Shown in pieces: positions 22,781 through 37,800 of a stretch of 64,000 nucleotides of DNA (its first letter is position 1; each line of letters begins with the position of its first letter). Source of the stretch: Puffinus mauretanicus. Taxonomy: Eukaryota; Chordata; Aves; Procellariiformes; Procellariidae. The notes beneath the pieces are model-generated. The model was not told where the DNA came from and searched no databases. It was given only the letters and a program-made list of their open reading frames with translations. Location of the stretch: positions 558,001-622,000 of the forward strand of contig JAJKFH010000374.1 of the NCBI GenBank assembly GCA_023333565.1. Reading direction: 5' to 3'. The translations under genes and the position numbers were made by a program.

Positions 22781-25652
22781 CGAGGCCGGGCGGTGCAGTG
22801 ACCCCCGCAGGGCTGTGTGGCTGCGAGCGCGTGCAGCCACCCACCCACAGACGCCGCGCGGCTGGGGTGTCTGTGTGAGTGCTCCTCTCCCTTCCCCCAA
22901 AGAGGCGGTAGGAAACAGCACACATGTATAAATATATGAAGATATAAATATTTGAATAAAATATATGGAGGGAGGCTGTGTGTGCACGTGTGCTGCTCGG
23001 AGAGGGAGAGATGCACAGAGAATGGGAGAAAATAGCCCCAACACACACACACATTCTCTCCCTATATGCACATATATACTTATAGAGACACAGAGAGCGA
23101 GTCTTGTTCACATACACGTCTCTCTCTCTCTCTCATATACATATATAAAGAGAGCTGTTCACACATACACACACACTTCTCTCTCTCTCACATGCTCTGC
23201 AGATGCATATATACACATATACCGAGAGATTGAGCTGTTCTCACACAATTACTCTTGCTATATATACACTCATATATAGGCATATATGCATACATATTTA
23301 TAAACATATACAGGGACACACTTCTCACACACTTCTGTCTCGGTATATATATATATGCATATATACAGAGAGAATGTGAAAGGTTCACACGCATAATAGG
23401 CATATATAGAAATATGCATAATAGGCATATATAGAAATGGGAGGGATGAGAGCGCATGCTGTTCAAACACAAACAATAGTCCACTATATACGCACACACA
23501 TGTATGCATAATGTATGCATATATACCTCTATGGGGGCAAGAGACCTGTTCTCTCTCGTGCACACTCCTCTCTCTGTATGCACACACACACATATATATA
23601 CACACACATGCTCAGAGCGTGAGCATGTGATATTTCACACACAGACACATACTACCCCCTCAATATGTAAAATTGCATATATGCATCTATACTTAGCTGT
23701 TGACACACAAATACACAGTATTCTCTCTCACTTTATACATACATTTATGCAGATACATGCATACATGTATACCTACATATATACAGACTGTTCCACATAA
23801 TTCTCTATATATGCATATATACATATATAATTAAAGTGCTGCTTACACGAGCACACGCTATTTTCTCTCCATATATATGCATATATATCTATAGACTGAG
23901 CTGTTCTCACACACATGATACTCCTTTCTCTTGCTGTATGTATACATATATATGCATATATACTCTATATATGCAGAGTTCACACATGTAATTAACTACA
24001 TATATAGATTTAGGGAGAGAGCTGTTCACACACAATTCTCTTGCTACACACACATATATATACATGTTTATATACGGGGAAGAGCTGTTCACACAAGTAA
24101 TTCGCTCACTACATGTATATACATACATATACTTAGGGAGAGAGAGCTGTTCACACAAATTCTCTTGCGCTATATATATATACACACACATATATATATA
24201 CAGAGAGCTGTTTTCTCTCACACACACACACACTCACCCCACTCTCCCCATATGTGTGTGTGTGTATATATACTGTATATGTGTGTGTATATATAGAGAG
24301 AGAGAGCTGTTCTCAAATACACATACATGTGTACTTAGCAGGAGAGAGCGAGCTGTCCACACACACACGCAATTCTCTCCTGGTATATATAAATATATAG
24401 GCATATATGCATACATAGTTATAAACATATATGTATACACACACACAAAGCTGTTCACACACACACTTCTCTCACTATATTAAAAAAATGCATATATAAA
24501 TATATAATGAAAGATAGACCTGTTCTCTCTCACACACACTCTTCTCTCTCTCTCGAGCGATATGTATACACATATGTATATATATGCACATATATACATA
24601 TATACAGGGAGGGAAATTGAGATGTTCACACACAGAATTCTGTCACTGTGTATATATATATATATATACACACACATATACTTACATAGAGAAAGGGGGA
24701 GAGAGCTGTTCAAACACAAACAATAGTCTCACTACACACATGCATACACAGACGTACACATATATACTGGGAGAGATATCTGCTTTCTCTGACACATACA
24801 CACACACACTTCTCTCTCGCTCTCTCAATATGCACACACACATATATATATATACAGAGAGAGAGAGAAAGCACACTTTTCAGAGACACACACTAACCCC
24901 CTGTAGAAAATTGCATATCTACGTCTCTACTTAGAGAGCACTGTTCACACAGAATGCATGCACAGTATGCTCTCTCTGCATAGAAACATATGAGTGAGCT
25001 GTTCACACACATTCTCTCTCTTGCTATATCTGTATATTTAGACATATATACATAACAAAACGAGCGAGAGCAATTCATGCACACAAACACATTTTGCATC
25101 ACTCTCCCCCCACCATGTATAATCTCTGGCGTGCATAAATATATGCATATATGTATATATCTCAATATATTCTCTCTCTGTATGTATATGCATAAGTAGA
25201 GATAGCAAGACCTGTTCTCTCACACACTATGCTCTCTTGCTATATATATGAATATATAGATGCTTATATACATATATATACACAGAGAGATTGTCCACAC
25301 ACATAGTTCTCATTCTCTATACATGTATAATTAGAGCACATACTGTTTACACAAAACCACACTATTCTCTCTCCATATATATACATACGTATGTATATAC
25401 TTAGTGAGCTGTTTTCACGATACTCCTCTTTCTTGCTATATGTGTACATATATATGCATATACACATATATGCGCTCTACATATAGAGATTGCTGTTGTC
25501 ACACACACGTTCTCTCACTATATATAGATATATACTGAGCTGTTAACACTCACAATTCTCTTCCTATATATACACACATAGATATTTATTTACATATATA
25601 CAGAGAGACAGCTGTTCACTCACACAACTACACAATTCTCTCTTGCTACTCT

Positions 25653-25668
25653 CCCCCCCCCCCCCCCC
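25653..25668 (+). repeat. C16 homopolymer
   Basis: Sixteen consecutive C residues within the satellite. Length is likely to be polymorphic and prone to sequencing error. Confidence 0.9.
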
Positions 25669-26353
25669 GGTGTGTATATATATTCATATATATTTGCCTA
25701 TATATTTGAGAAAAAGAGCAAGAGCTTTTCAAACACACACATGCACGCACACACACGCATTTTCTGTCATTGTCTCTATCTCTCCATGGGGAGCCCCCCT
25801 CCCCCCATGTATATTCTCTGGGGTACATAAATATATACAGATAGATGTTTATATCTTGATATATATTCTCTTTGTACGTATATACATATGTAGAAAGCGA
25901 GTGATAGCTGTGCTCACACACAATACGCTTGTTATAGATATACCTATATAGATGCATATATACTTATATATACACAGGCTGTTTAAACACATAATTCTCT
26001 TTATATATGCATATATACATACATAAAGTGCTGTTTACACACATATATGCAGAGCGAGAGCATGTGAGCTGTTCACACACATGCATAATTCTCTCACTAC
26101 ATACATACACTTAGAAAGTGCTCTTCACACACAAATTCTCTTGCTCTTTCTCTGTCTCACTCTACATATATACATATGTATATACAGAGAGTTGTTTTCA
26201 CACACGCACACTTCTCTCTTCCTATAAATACACACACACACACATATATGCATGCACACACACACACATGCACGCACACATATATACTTACATGGGGGGG
26301 GAGAGTGACCCATTGACTCACCTCTCTCTCTCTCTGCATGTGTGTGTATATAC

Positions 26354-26385
<32 letters not shown>

Positions 26386-27304
26386 TCACCAAGAGAGAGT
26401 ACTGATCACACAAACACGCAATACTCTCTTTTGCTATATATACACATCTATATGAATGTATAATTTTATATATTATAATATATATAATTAGAGATGTTCA
26501 CACACACACACACACGGTATCCCCCCCATCTATACATATATACTTAAAGACACACAATACCTTCTCTCTCTCTCTGCATGCATATATACATATGTACTTA
26601 GAGTGTGAGCAAGAGCTGTCCATACACAGACGCTTCCTTTTGCTATATATACACACACACACACACGTGCATACCTATGCATATAGGAGTGCACGCGCTA
26701 TTCACACACACACACAAACAAGCATTCCCCATATCCCCTACCGCGTATACTTTATTTAAGTGTTTACTTATATATGTAACTAATAGTGTGCGTATCTGTA
26801 TTTTCTATCATTGTCTCTGTCTTCCCCTCCTCCCCCCAAAAGAAAGAAAGCAAGCCCCATACGGAGGATGGTAAAAAATACCCCCTACCCCCCCAAATGC
26901 ATGTGGGGTATGTCTGTATGTGAGGTTGCCATCTCTCCCACCCTTTCTTCCACACCATATATAATATCTGGGATGCATATACATATATGTGTGTGTATCA
27001 ATCTTTTTTTTTATATATATATACACACACACATATTCTCTGTCTGTGTGTGTGTGTGTATATGGAGAGAGAGCGCGCAAGGGAGCCGGTCATTTCCCCC
27101 CTCCCAATTCAAACACAGATATCCCCATAACCACCTCTACATCAAATTTATTTAAATATTTATTTACGTGTCTGTATTTTCTTTCATTTTCTCTCCCTGC
27201 CTCCCCCTCTCTTTCTCAAAGAAATATAAAAATAGCTAAACTACACACACATGCACACCCACATGTATATGACCTGTTTATATATAAAACGCACAGAAAT
27301 ATAG

Positions 27305-27411
27305 AAATAATATATTTAAAATATATTATATATTATAAATATTATATATAATATATATTATATAAATATAAATATATATATTTATATATTAAATATTAAA
27401 AAATAAAATAT
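27305..27411. repeat. 107-bp pure A/T palindrome-rich block
   Basis: No G or C occurs over 107 bp. The block is full of ATATAT/TATATA and TTAAAATAT-type inverted repeats, so it can extrude cruciforms and melts easily. It lies near the right edge of the satellite. Confidence 0.85.
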
Positions 27412-27959
27412 GAGGGTATCTGTGCGTGTAGACAGAGAGAAAGAGAAAAAACCACACACATAAATACAAGCATATAATTATAAAATAATGTAAAATGTGT
27501 CTGAGGATGTCTGATCATCTCTGTCTCTCCATATATGGGGGGTTTTGTATGTGCATATATCTATATCTATACATACATATTTAAATGTTTTATATAAATA
27601 TATAAATAAGATATATATCAGGGTAGCCATATCTATGTGTGAGATAACTTTTTCTCTTTCTCTGAATATATATGTATAAAGGAATAAATATGTCACATGT
27701 GCGTACATCGGTAAGCCTGCAACCACGTACGTCTCATAAATGGAAACCTATAGCTAAACTCACTTGTGCTCTGTCTCTGAGCCTTGGGATGTATGTCTGT
27801 GTAAGTATAACATAGCAACACACACGTGCGTGCACACACGCCCTGCGTCCATGCTGTCGTTTGTGCTCTTGTGCTTCCTTGTTCTTTTGCTCTCTAGCTC
27901 ACAAAAGATTGTCTTGATAAATACATATGTATACACATTACTGCTTCTGTAAATGTGTT

Positions 27960-30350
27960 TGAATACGTAAACACATACACACAGATGTTTAGCTAAAAAT
28001 ATTTCTGCGTACCTATAGATTCCTGAACACACATTTGTGCTTTTATCACACATTTCCCTACAAGCACCCCGGGATGCGTGCCGGGCGGGGGTCCCTGCAC
28101 ACCTGGGTGCTGGAGCCCCGGCCACATGCCTGGGTGCTGGGGCAGGGGCGGCAGTGGGGGCTGGTGGCAGCCGTTTGGGGCTCCAGGTGTGCAGGGACGG
28201 GGCTGGCACCCTGCCTGGCCGCGGTGGCTGCGGCAGCGGGCGCTGGGCTGGCAGGAGGGCTCCCGCTGCGGGGTCAGGGCAGGCTGCAATGCAGGACACG
28301 TCCAGCCCCAAAGCCCACCCGGGTGCCACTGCCAAGGCACGCACTGAGCTTTCCCGACCCAGGCTTCGCAGCTCGGCATCTCCGTGCTGCTTTCCACGCG
28401 CCAGGGACGGCAGTCGGTCTTTAATTTCTTTGACGCTACTCCCCCCCCACAGCCCCTGCAGCACAGATGCGGTTGAGCGATTCTCCAGCTTTCATATTTG
28501 CACCAGCATCTCACAAAACACAGCTGCCTTCAAAAACGGCTCCAACCCCTCGGTGGGGAGCAGCCGCAGCCGCCAAGCCCCACACCTGGCTGCCCTGCCA
28601 CAACCTCGCACGGTTTTACCCACTGGCAGGGCCCAGGATTGCCTGCAACGCTTGGTGTGGATGGGGGAACCGACCCCCTCCCCTCCCACCAGCCAGCCTC
28701 CTTCTTCAGGTCTCTCCCTCTGGCCTGGCCAGGACCCAGGCAAAGAGCAAAACCAGCCCTCGAGCTCCGCTGCCCCGGTGCATGAGCTGAACACCTCAGC
28801 CTCTTCCAGGGCAAGGCTTCCTCTGCGATTTGCCCAGCAGCAGGTCATCCTTGCACACATCGTCATTGCTCCTGCAACTCATCAGGCAAAAAGGTCAGCA
28901 TAGAAGTAAAAGCCATGAGGCCTCATCGATGCTAGGAGTGGTTTTGAGCGCACTTGTATGCTGCAGGGACAATCGGTCCAACCAGCTTCTCCAGTCCCAG
29001 GCTTCTTCAGACCACAGCGATGACAAGTGATTCTTGCAGGAACACCAGTCCCCATCTGTGACACCATCAGCGCCAGGCCCGAGTGAAACAGCAGGGCACT
29101 AATTCCCACGCTGCTTGCCTCCTGCGCTGATTTCTGTATGCTTGTGTGCATATGTATCATATTCCCACCTGCAAAAACATTGGTTTGTAGGTGGTAAATT
29201 GAATCCTGCCCTCCCCTTTAGCATCCATAACATCCTGTGGCAAGGAGCTCCACAGCTGTCCTGCCCCCTGTGGAGCACTCTCCCTTTGCCTTGTGTCACT
29301 GCCAGGTTATTTGATGGGAGAGATGAAACAGCATCTCTTCAGGGCTCATCCACAGCTGCACTGTGCAGCCCTTCCAGCCTCAGCTCCACCACCCAACACA
29401 AAAGCAGCAGGAGGTAGGTGCAGAGTTAAGACCATTCCCTTTCCCCAAAACATCACTTTGTAGTTATTGCTCCCTTCTCCCCCAGCTTGGCTTTCTCCAT
29501 GCTAGAATTGTATCTACAGAAAACAAGTGCAGAGTGATGCTTTAAATGGAGATGATGCAGACAGGAAAGTGGTCCCACCAGGACACATTGCTACTGCAGA
29601 GTAGTTATTTGAAATTGATGTGGACAGCAAAAGCCCGGTCAAGTGAGAGAAGAGTGTGATAGGACAAAGCCATAAAATAGGATATAGAGCACTAAGACTG
29701 TTGGAAGGCTCTTGAAATAACTGGCCTCATTTCTCTATACTTTGTTTTCCATCTTCCTGTGGGCACAGGAGTAGCAAGCTCAGCCTTGCTGAGTGCACGC
29801 AGAGAGTCATGCCCAGCATCTAGAAATTAAAGGCTTGATCTTAGGATCAAGCTGCACTAAGGAAAGGTCTTTAACTCACTCTAAGGTACCCTAGGCCAGC
29901 CTTGCTTCTCTTCCAGCTGAAGCACCTAAGTGGGAAGGGCTCAGCCTGCTCTTCTCATCAACCCCTCCCAGAGGAGGGTAGCAAGAGCTTTAACAACACT
30001 GCCCTCCTCTCCACCCTTCCACAAAGGTTTTCATATGCCCAGGACAGGGCTGAAGGACTATGCTCACAGAAGAGCAATCAGATCCAGCACCGTTCCTGCC
30101 ACTGCAAGCAGCTTCAAGAAAAGCAGAGGGGTAGCTGCCCTACTACAGTCTCAGGTCAGCCCAGCAAGCAGCGCCTGCTCAACTGACTCTTGAAAACCAG
30201 TCTGGAAGGCAGAGACTTTTTGGTAAGGAGGAAGCACAAACATCCGTCAATTAGCAGGCACTGCCTTGCTAAAATGGTGACTAGACAGAGGAAAGAAAGC
30301 ATGTTAGTGAAGGAAAAAAAGAGAGTCAGAAACAGGAGTAAACAAGAAGG
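27960..30350. other. Intergenic between satellite and RAB7A 3' end
   Basis: A GC-rich patch with many open frames lies at about 28,070-28,350. The rest is ordinary composition. I recognise no protein family, RNA gene or transposon here. Confidence 0.5.
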
Positions 30351-31593
30351 TTTGTTCTTGTTAAGTTTATTGGCATCATGTTTGTCTCTTTACATAAGAG
30401 CTCAGCCTACGTACTAGAATGTAGACCTCTGGAAAACAGGTAGAAGGGCTCCATTTAAGCAAGCTACAAACGCAAGAACAAATACCAGGAAGAAAGGAAG
30501 AGAGGAAAGGGACTAGATTGCCAAATTCTTCCATACCAAAAATCCAGATTAGCAGTCAGTAAGAAGAAAGGGAAGATTCATAGTCCAGGTCATTCATTGA
30601 GAAACAGCTACCACAACCCAGGTGGGAGAAGAGCTCCTTCCACAGTACAAAGAGCCACTGGGACACCTCAGCTCTGGCTCCTTCTCACACTCGCTCCAGG
30701 ATGTTAGGAGTTAAGCAGTAGGGGAGGTGAACAAATGAGGTCATTTCATAGCTGTATTTAATTTTAAATCCAATAATCCAGTGTGCATATCAATGCTGTT
30801 ATGCAAATCTGAGAATTTAGATACAAGGAAGCCAGACAGATTTTCCAGAAGATGAAGCCTTTTGGCCTCAAAACAAGAAGGCTTACATAGTTCATTTCTA
30901 CTGTACAGAATACTGCCTCTATCTGGACTTTGTGTTGCTAGCACGCTGCAGTTCACAAGTGTCCTCCTCACTTTCTACACAATCTGTGTTTCAGTACTTG
31001 AACATGTAATTCAGGAATTTTACACTAATTTATACATTTTTAATTGGTTGCATATATTAACATGTACTATAAGATTTTTCCTAAAGAAGCATTACATAAT
31101 ACATGGATACTGTAAAAAGATCTGATTAGTTAAAAGTAACAAGCATTAACAGAGATACATACAAAACTCAACCTAGTTGGACTGAGTGCTGAGCTTGCAA
31201 TGAACTATGGGTAATCAGCCTTTCCAGTTGCAGCCTTCACAGGGGAAAACACGAGACAGTTAAAAATGTATGTAACTTGTTACACAGATTACCTGTAAAC
31301 AGTTTCTCTCCATTGGACACCCGGAATTAGATTCAGTTCCAAACATACATAAGAGTTTCCATTTTAAACTAAGAGAAAGGTCTGTTACCATGAAGTGTGA
31401 TGTAGATGGTGTGGGGACGTGAGCTCTGAAGTGCGGGACTCGCAGATGCTCATGGGAGATGGGTGGATTTTGGCAGCTGGAGATGGAAATTTTTTTTTAA
31501 TTTCATTTTAAACACAGAAGAGGGGCTGTGTGTTTGAAGGCCTAAGTGTGATATTCGTTTGTGAAGGACTGTGCTCAACCCCTCCCTCTCCCC
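30350..31593 (-). terminator. RAB7A: RAB7A 3' UTR and poly(A) signal
   Basis: On the - strand AATAAA lies at 30371-30366, giving a 3' UTR of about 1.24 kb after the stop codon. That is close to the usual size for vertebrate RAB7A. No stronger signal is seen nearer to the stop. Confidence 0.6.
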
Positions 31594-34829
<3,236 letters not shown>

Positions 34830-34837
34830 CTTTTACA

Positions 34838-37800
34838 CTAGAAAGGAAGAGGAACAATCCCATCAGACACCATTGGCATGTCATTCCTCAAGGCAGAAAG
34901 CAGCAAGTTTGGAGTCTGAGAAACCTGACTCCCAGCAAGGAACCAGTGACAGGCAGGGCCCAGCACTCCTGAAACTAGACTCCTTCAATTCAAGGCTACA
35001 CTTGAGCACTAACCAAGTGTTTGCCCATTCCATAGGCAGGGCCATGTCAGACCAGTAGTGGCAACTTAATTCCAACATGTACATGAGCCAAGCACTTGTC
35101 CTTTACAGTACCAAGTCCATTTTGGATCCTATTTCCAGGCCATTTTATGGGTATACTACCCTAGGCCATCTCCTTTAGTCTCACTGGAGGCAGTGCAGTA
35201 AAGCATATCAGCTCCCAACACAGGCTAATTCTTACACATGCTACTAAGTGAAATGTAAGCAGAGGTGTGTCTAATACCATGATCAAGCTTTTTTATGCTG
35301 TTCAGTAGTTTTCCAGTAGGAAAAAAGAAAAAAATGGGCTTCCTCCACCTTTCAGGTTCAGCTTGGAGAAGCGATAGCGTTCTCTAGCAGCTGTGCTTTG
35401 TGAAAGTGTTGAGTCCCAAGGATATGCTGTGGTTGAAGAGGTCACAACACAGCCACACAGGCCAGCTGAACAGCTGAATTACAAGGCAAACTGCTACCAG
35501 ACTCAACAGCTTTGCTGAAAGCATATGAAGCAAACTACTGCCACCTCACCTTTGGTGTAAGGACAAGTATGGCTACAGTGACAAACCTCACAACGTTCAG
35601 TCTATTGCTCTGTTAGACAATGAGTTGTTCGTTCAGTTGCATCCTGCCATGACTCCAGTCCACTTTATAGGCAGGTGGCTCTAAATGGGCCACTAATGGT
35701 CCATCCAATTAGCAAGAGTGAGAGTTGAGCTCCAGAGATCCACACTCTTACTTGCTCCCAGGTCTCCTTCAGATTAGCGAAGAAGCTAGAAGTACATCAG
35801 CTGCAGCAGGCCTGAACACACTTCTGGATGTGGTTTAGCACAGTGAGAGCAAGTACGAACTCTTGCTATTAGTGGTTGAGCATGCCCTTCCTACCATGAG
35901 GCCCTCTCCCCACCTCTGAGGGGATGGGACAAACCATTCTTAGGTGCTCAGACTTGATCAGATCACAGACCCTGGTTTGGTCCACAACAAGGACTCCTTG
36001 GCTTTCCCTGAGGACCTCTGCAGGTTCTGTATAGCAAGAGGAGCCAGAAGATGGTTATAGCTGTGGTACTTGAGTTCAAAGACCCTTGACAACAGGCTTC
36101 ATGTATTAAGCCCTTATATGTGGGCTTGGTTACTCTAAAATTCCCATTCTGCTACACCACATTCATTGCACCACACAACTCCTACTCTTCAAGAGCTATT
36201 CCTGACTTTTACAGCTAAGGAGGCCGTCACTTCTACAACAACATGAGTATATGTGTCTTCTGAGAAGCTCAGTCCTATGCATTTCCTGGGATATGCAACA
36301 GCTTAAGCTGTTAGATAACTGTGACCCACTTCATCCCACTACTACGGGAGGTAACATGCTCCAAGCTGTAGGAGCCTCTTACTAGATGCAGAGTCCAGCT
36401 GCAAAAGGTCTTAATCATCTCAAGCTCTGAGTGTTAGAAGACATGCAGTCTTTTAGCCTTGGCCGTCAGTGAATGCTGCAGAAGCTGAAGAAGCCATCCT
36501 GCGGCCGCCGTAGGTGGTGGTGCACTTACAGCTACACCTTGTTGGACTGCACCCACCTCATGCATCTAGTGATACATCTAGATGGGAAACTCTGTTGAGA
36601 AGATAACAGCCAGAGGCTGTTGAGTGAACAGCAGTGACAGGCCACCCACAGAGCTCAGGCTATCCTTAGATGGGTGTTAACAGATGCTAGAGAGCCTGCA
36701 CAGGACAGTTTCTCCACGTGTAAACACCTCTCCTTTCCAAGGCTGGACTGCATTGCTCAATGATCCATCTGGCAGCCCAGCTATACTAGCCAGTTGAAAG
36801 TTGTCAACAACCCCAGCATTTAGTCCTGCTTCTGCTCTTGCCAAGATCCACACTCTATAGCTCGTCTCCTCTATAGCCGTGGGGAGAACAGACCGTGTAA
36901 GGTCCTTCAAGCAGACTGCACCTCCTGTGTTTTCAAAGCACGTAGACAAGTGACACTTTTGCTAACCAAGCCAAAGACTTCTAAAGCACAATCAGCCCAG
37001 ATGGAGCAAGAAGCAAGTGAGCAGAGCTTTGAAACAGCTTAAAGACAGCTGTGTACATTGAACTGTCATGGAAAACATCTGTATAGGTTCAGAGTCACCT
37101 GTTTTCCTCAGGAGAGAGGAAAACCACTCACCCTGAAGTCATTGCGCCAGAACCCAGCATGTACTGCTGCTATTTTTCTCCAAGTGTTTTCAGTATCACT
37201 TCTACCGGCTGCTGCAGCTCACTGCTTCCTGGTATTCAAAGCAGCTTTGGACAAGCTGGCATTAGTTCTCATGCTCAGGGAGGGATTTACAGAGCCCTAA
37301 ATTGCAACACCAAATCATGCTGGATGCTTAGCACCCAAGTTCAACACAGCCTGAAGTCCCACCATGAAGGAAGGGGAAACTGCTCTGTCAAGTCACTTTA
37401 CCTCGGAAGTAGCTCAGCTGAGCAGCCACCTGCAGCCATGGGAAGGAAGTCTGAGTCAGACCTGACACTGTCTTCTTGTCATAGCTGATGGGCTACCCCA
37501 TCAGTGTGAAGGGCTATTACTGCCTCACAAACACCGGTCAAGTGAGACACTCAGCTTCCATCCCAGGTGATGCAACGGATATGAGCCATAGCACAGAAGG
37601 AGCTGCCTCAACTTGGTATTTGGTTTGGGCCATGAGACAGTGAGCAACTCCAGTCCCGCCAGGGGCCAGCAGTGGACTCTGCCCAGAGTTTCCCACCCCT
37701 GTTCTACTAGGCTTGATCAATGCTGCTTTGAAGCCCAGTGAGTTGATGGGCCAAACCCTCTTATTAATCTTCTCATTACAGGTATAAACAGACCAACACT

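Larger units (their letters stand above)
22440..27960. repeat. Composite AT/CA/GA satellite, about 5.5 kb, with higher-order structure
   Basis: Runs of TATATA/CATATA/TGCATA alternate with a recurring motif of the form GAGAGAGCTGTTCACACA...TTCTCTC. The GCTGTTC-type core recurs dozens of times from about 23,150 to 26,070, typically 50-120 bp apart (for example 23154, 23234, 23458, 24021, 24081, 24146, 24348, 24450, 24705, 24995, 25608, 26067). Longer segments are duplicated with diverged copies, giving higher-order repeats. Short frames here encode only low-complexity Tyr/Ile/Thr/His or Val/Cys peptides and are not genes. It fills most of the space between H1-10 and RAB7A. I do not recognise it as a named satellite. 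Confidence 0.85.

Noticed and set aside
22700..27350. Many frames rich in Tyr, Ile, Thr and His (or Val and Cys on -)
   Set aside because: They are translations of TATACA/CACACA repeats, present in several frames at once.
22440..27960. Regularly spaced motif resembling a CRISPR array
   Set aside because: Repeat units are degenerate and unequally spaced, the spacers are themselves simple repeats, no cas genes are present, and the DNA is vertebrate.
28037..28903. 288-codon open frame on the + strand
   Set aside because: It is low-complexity Ala/Gly/Pro sequence in a GC-rich patch with no recognised domain.
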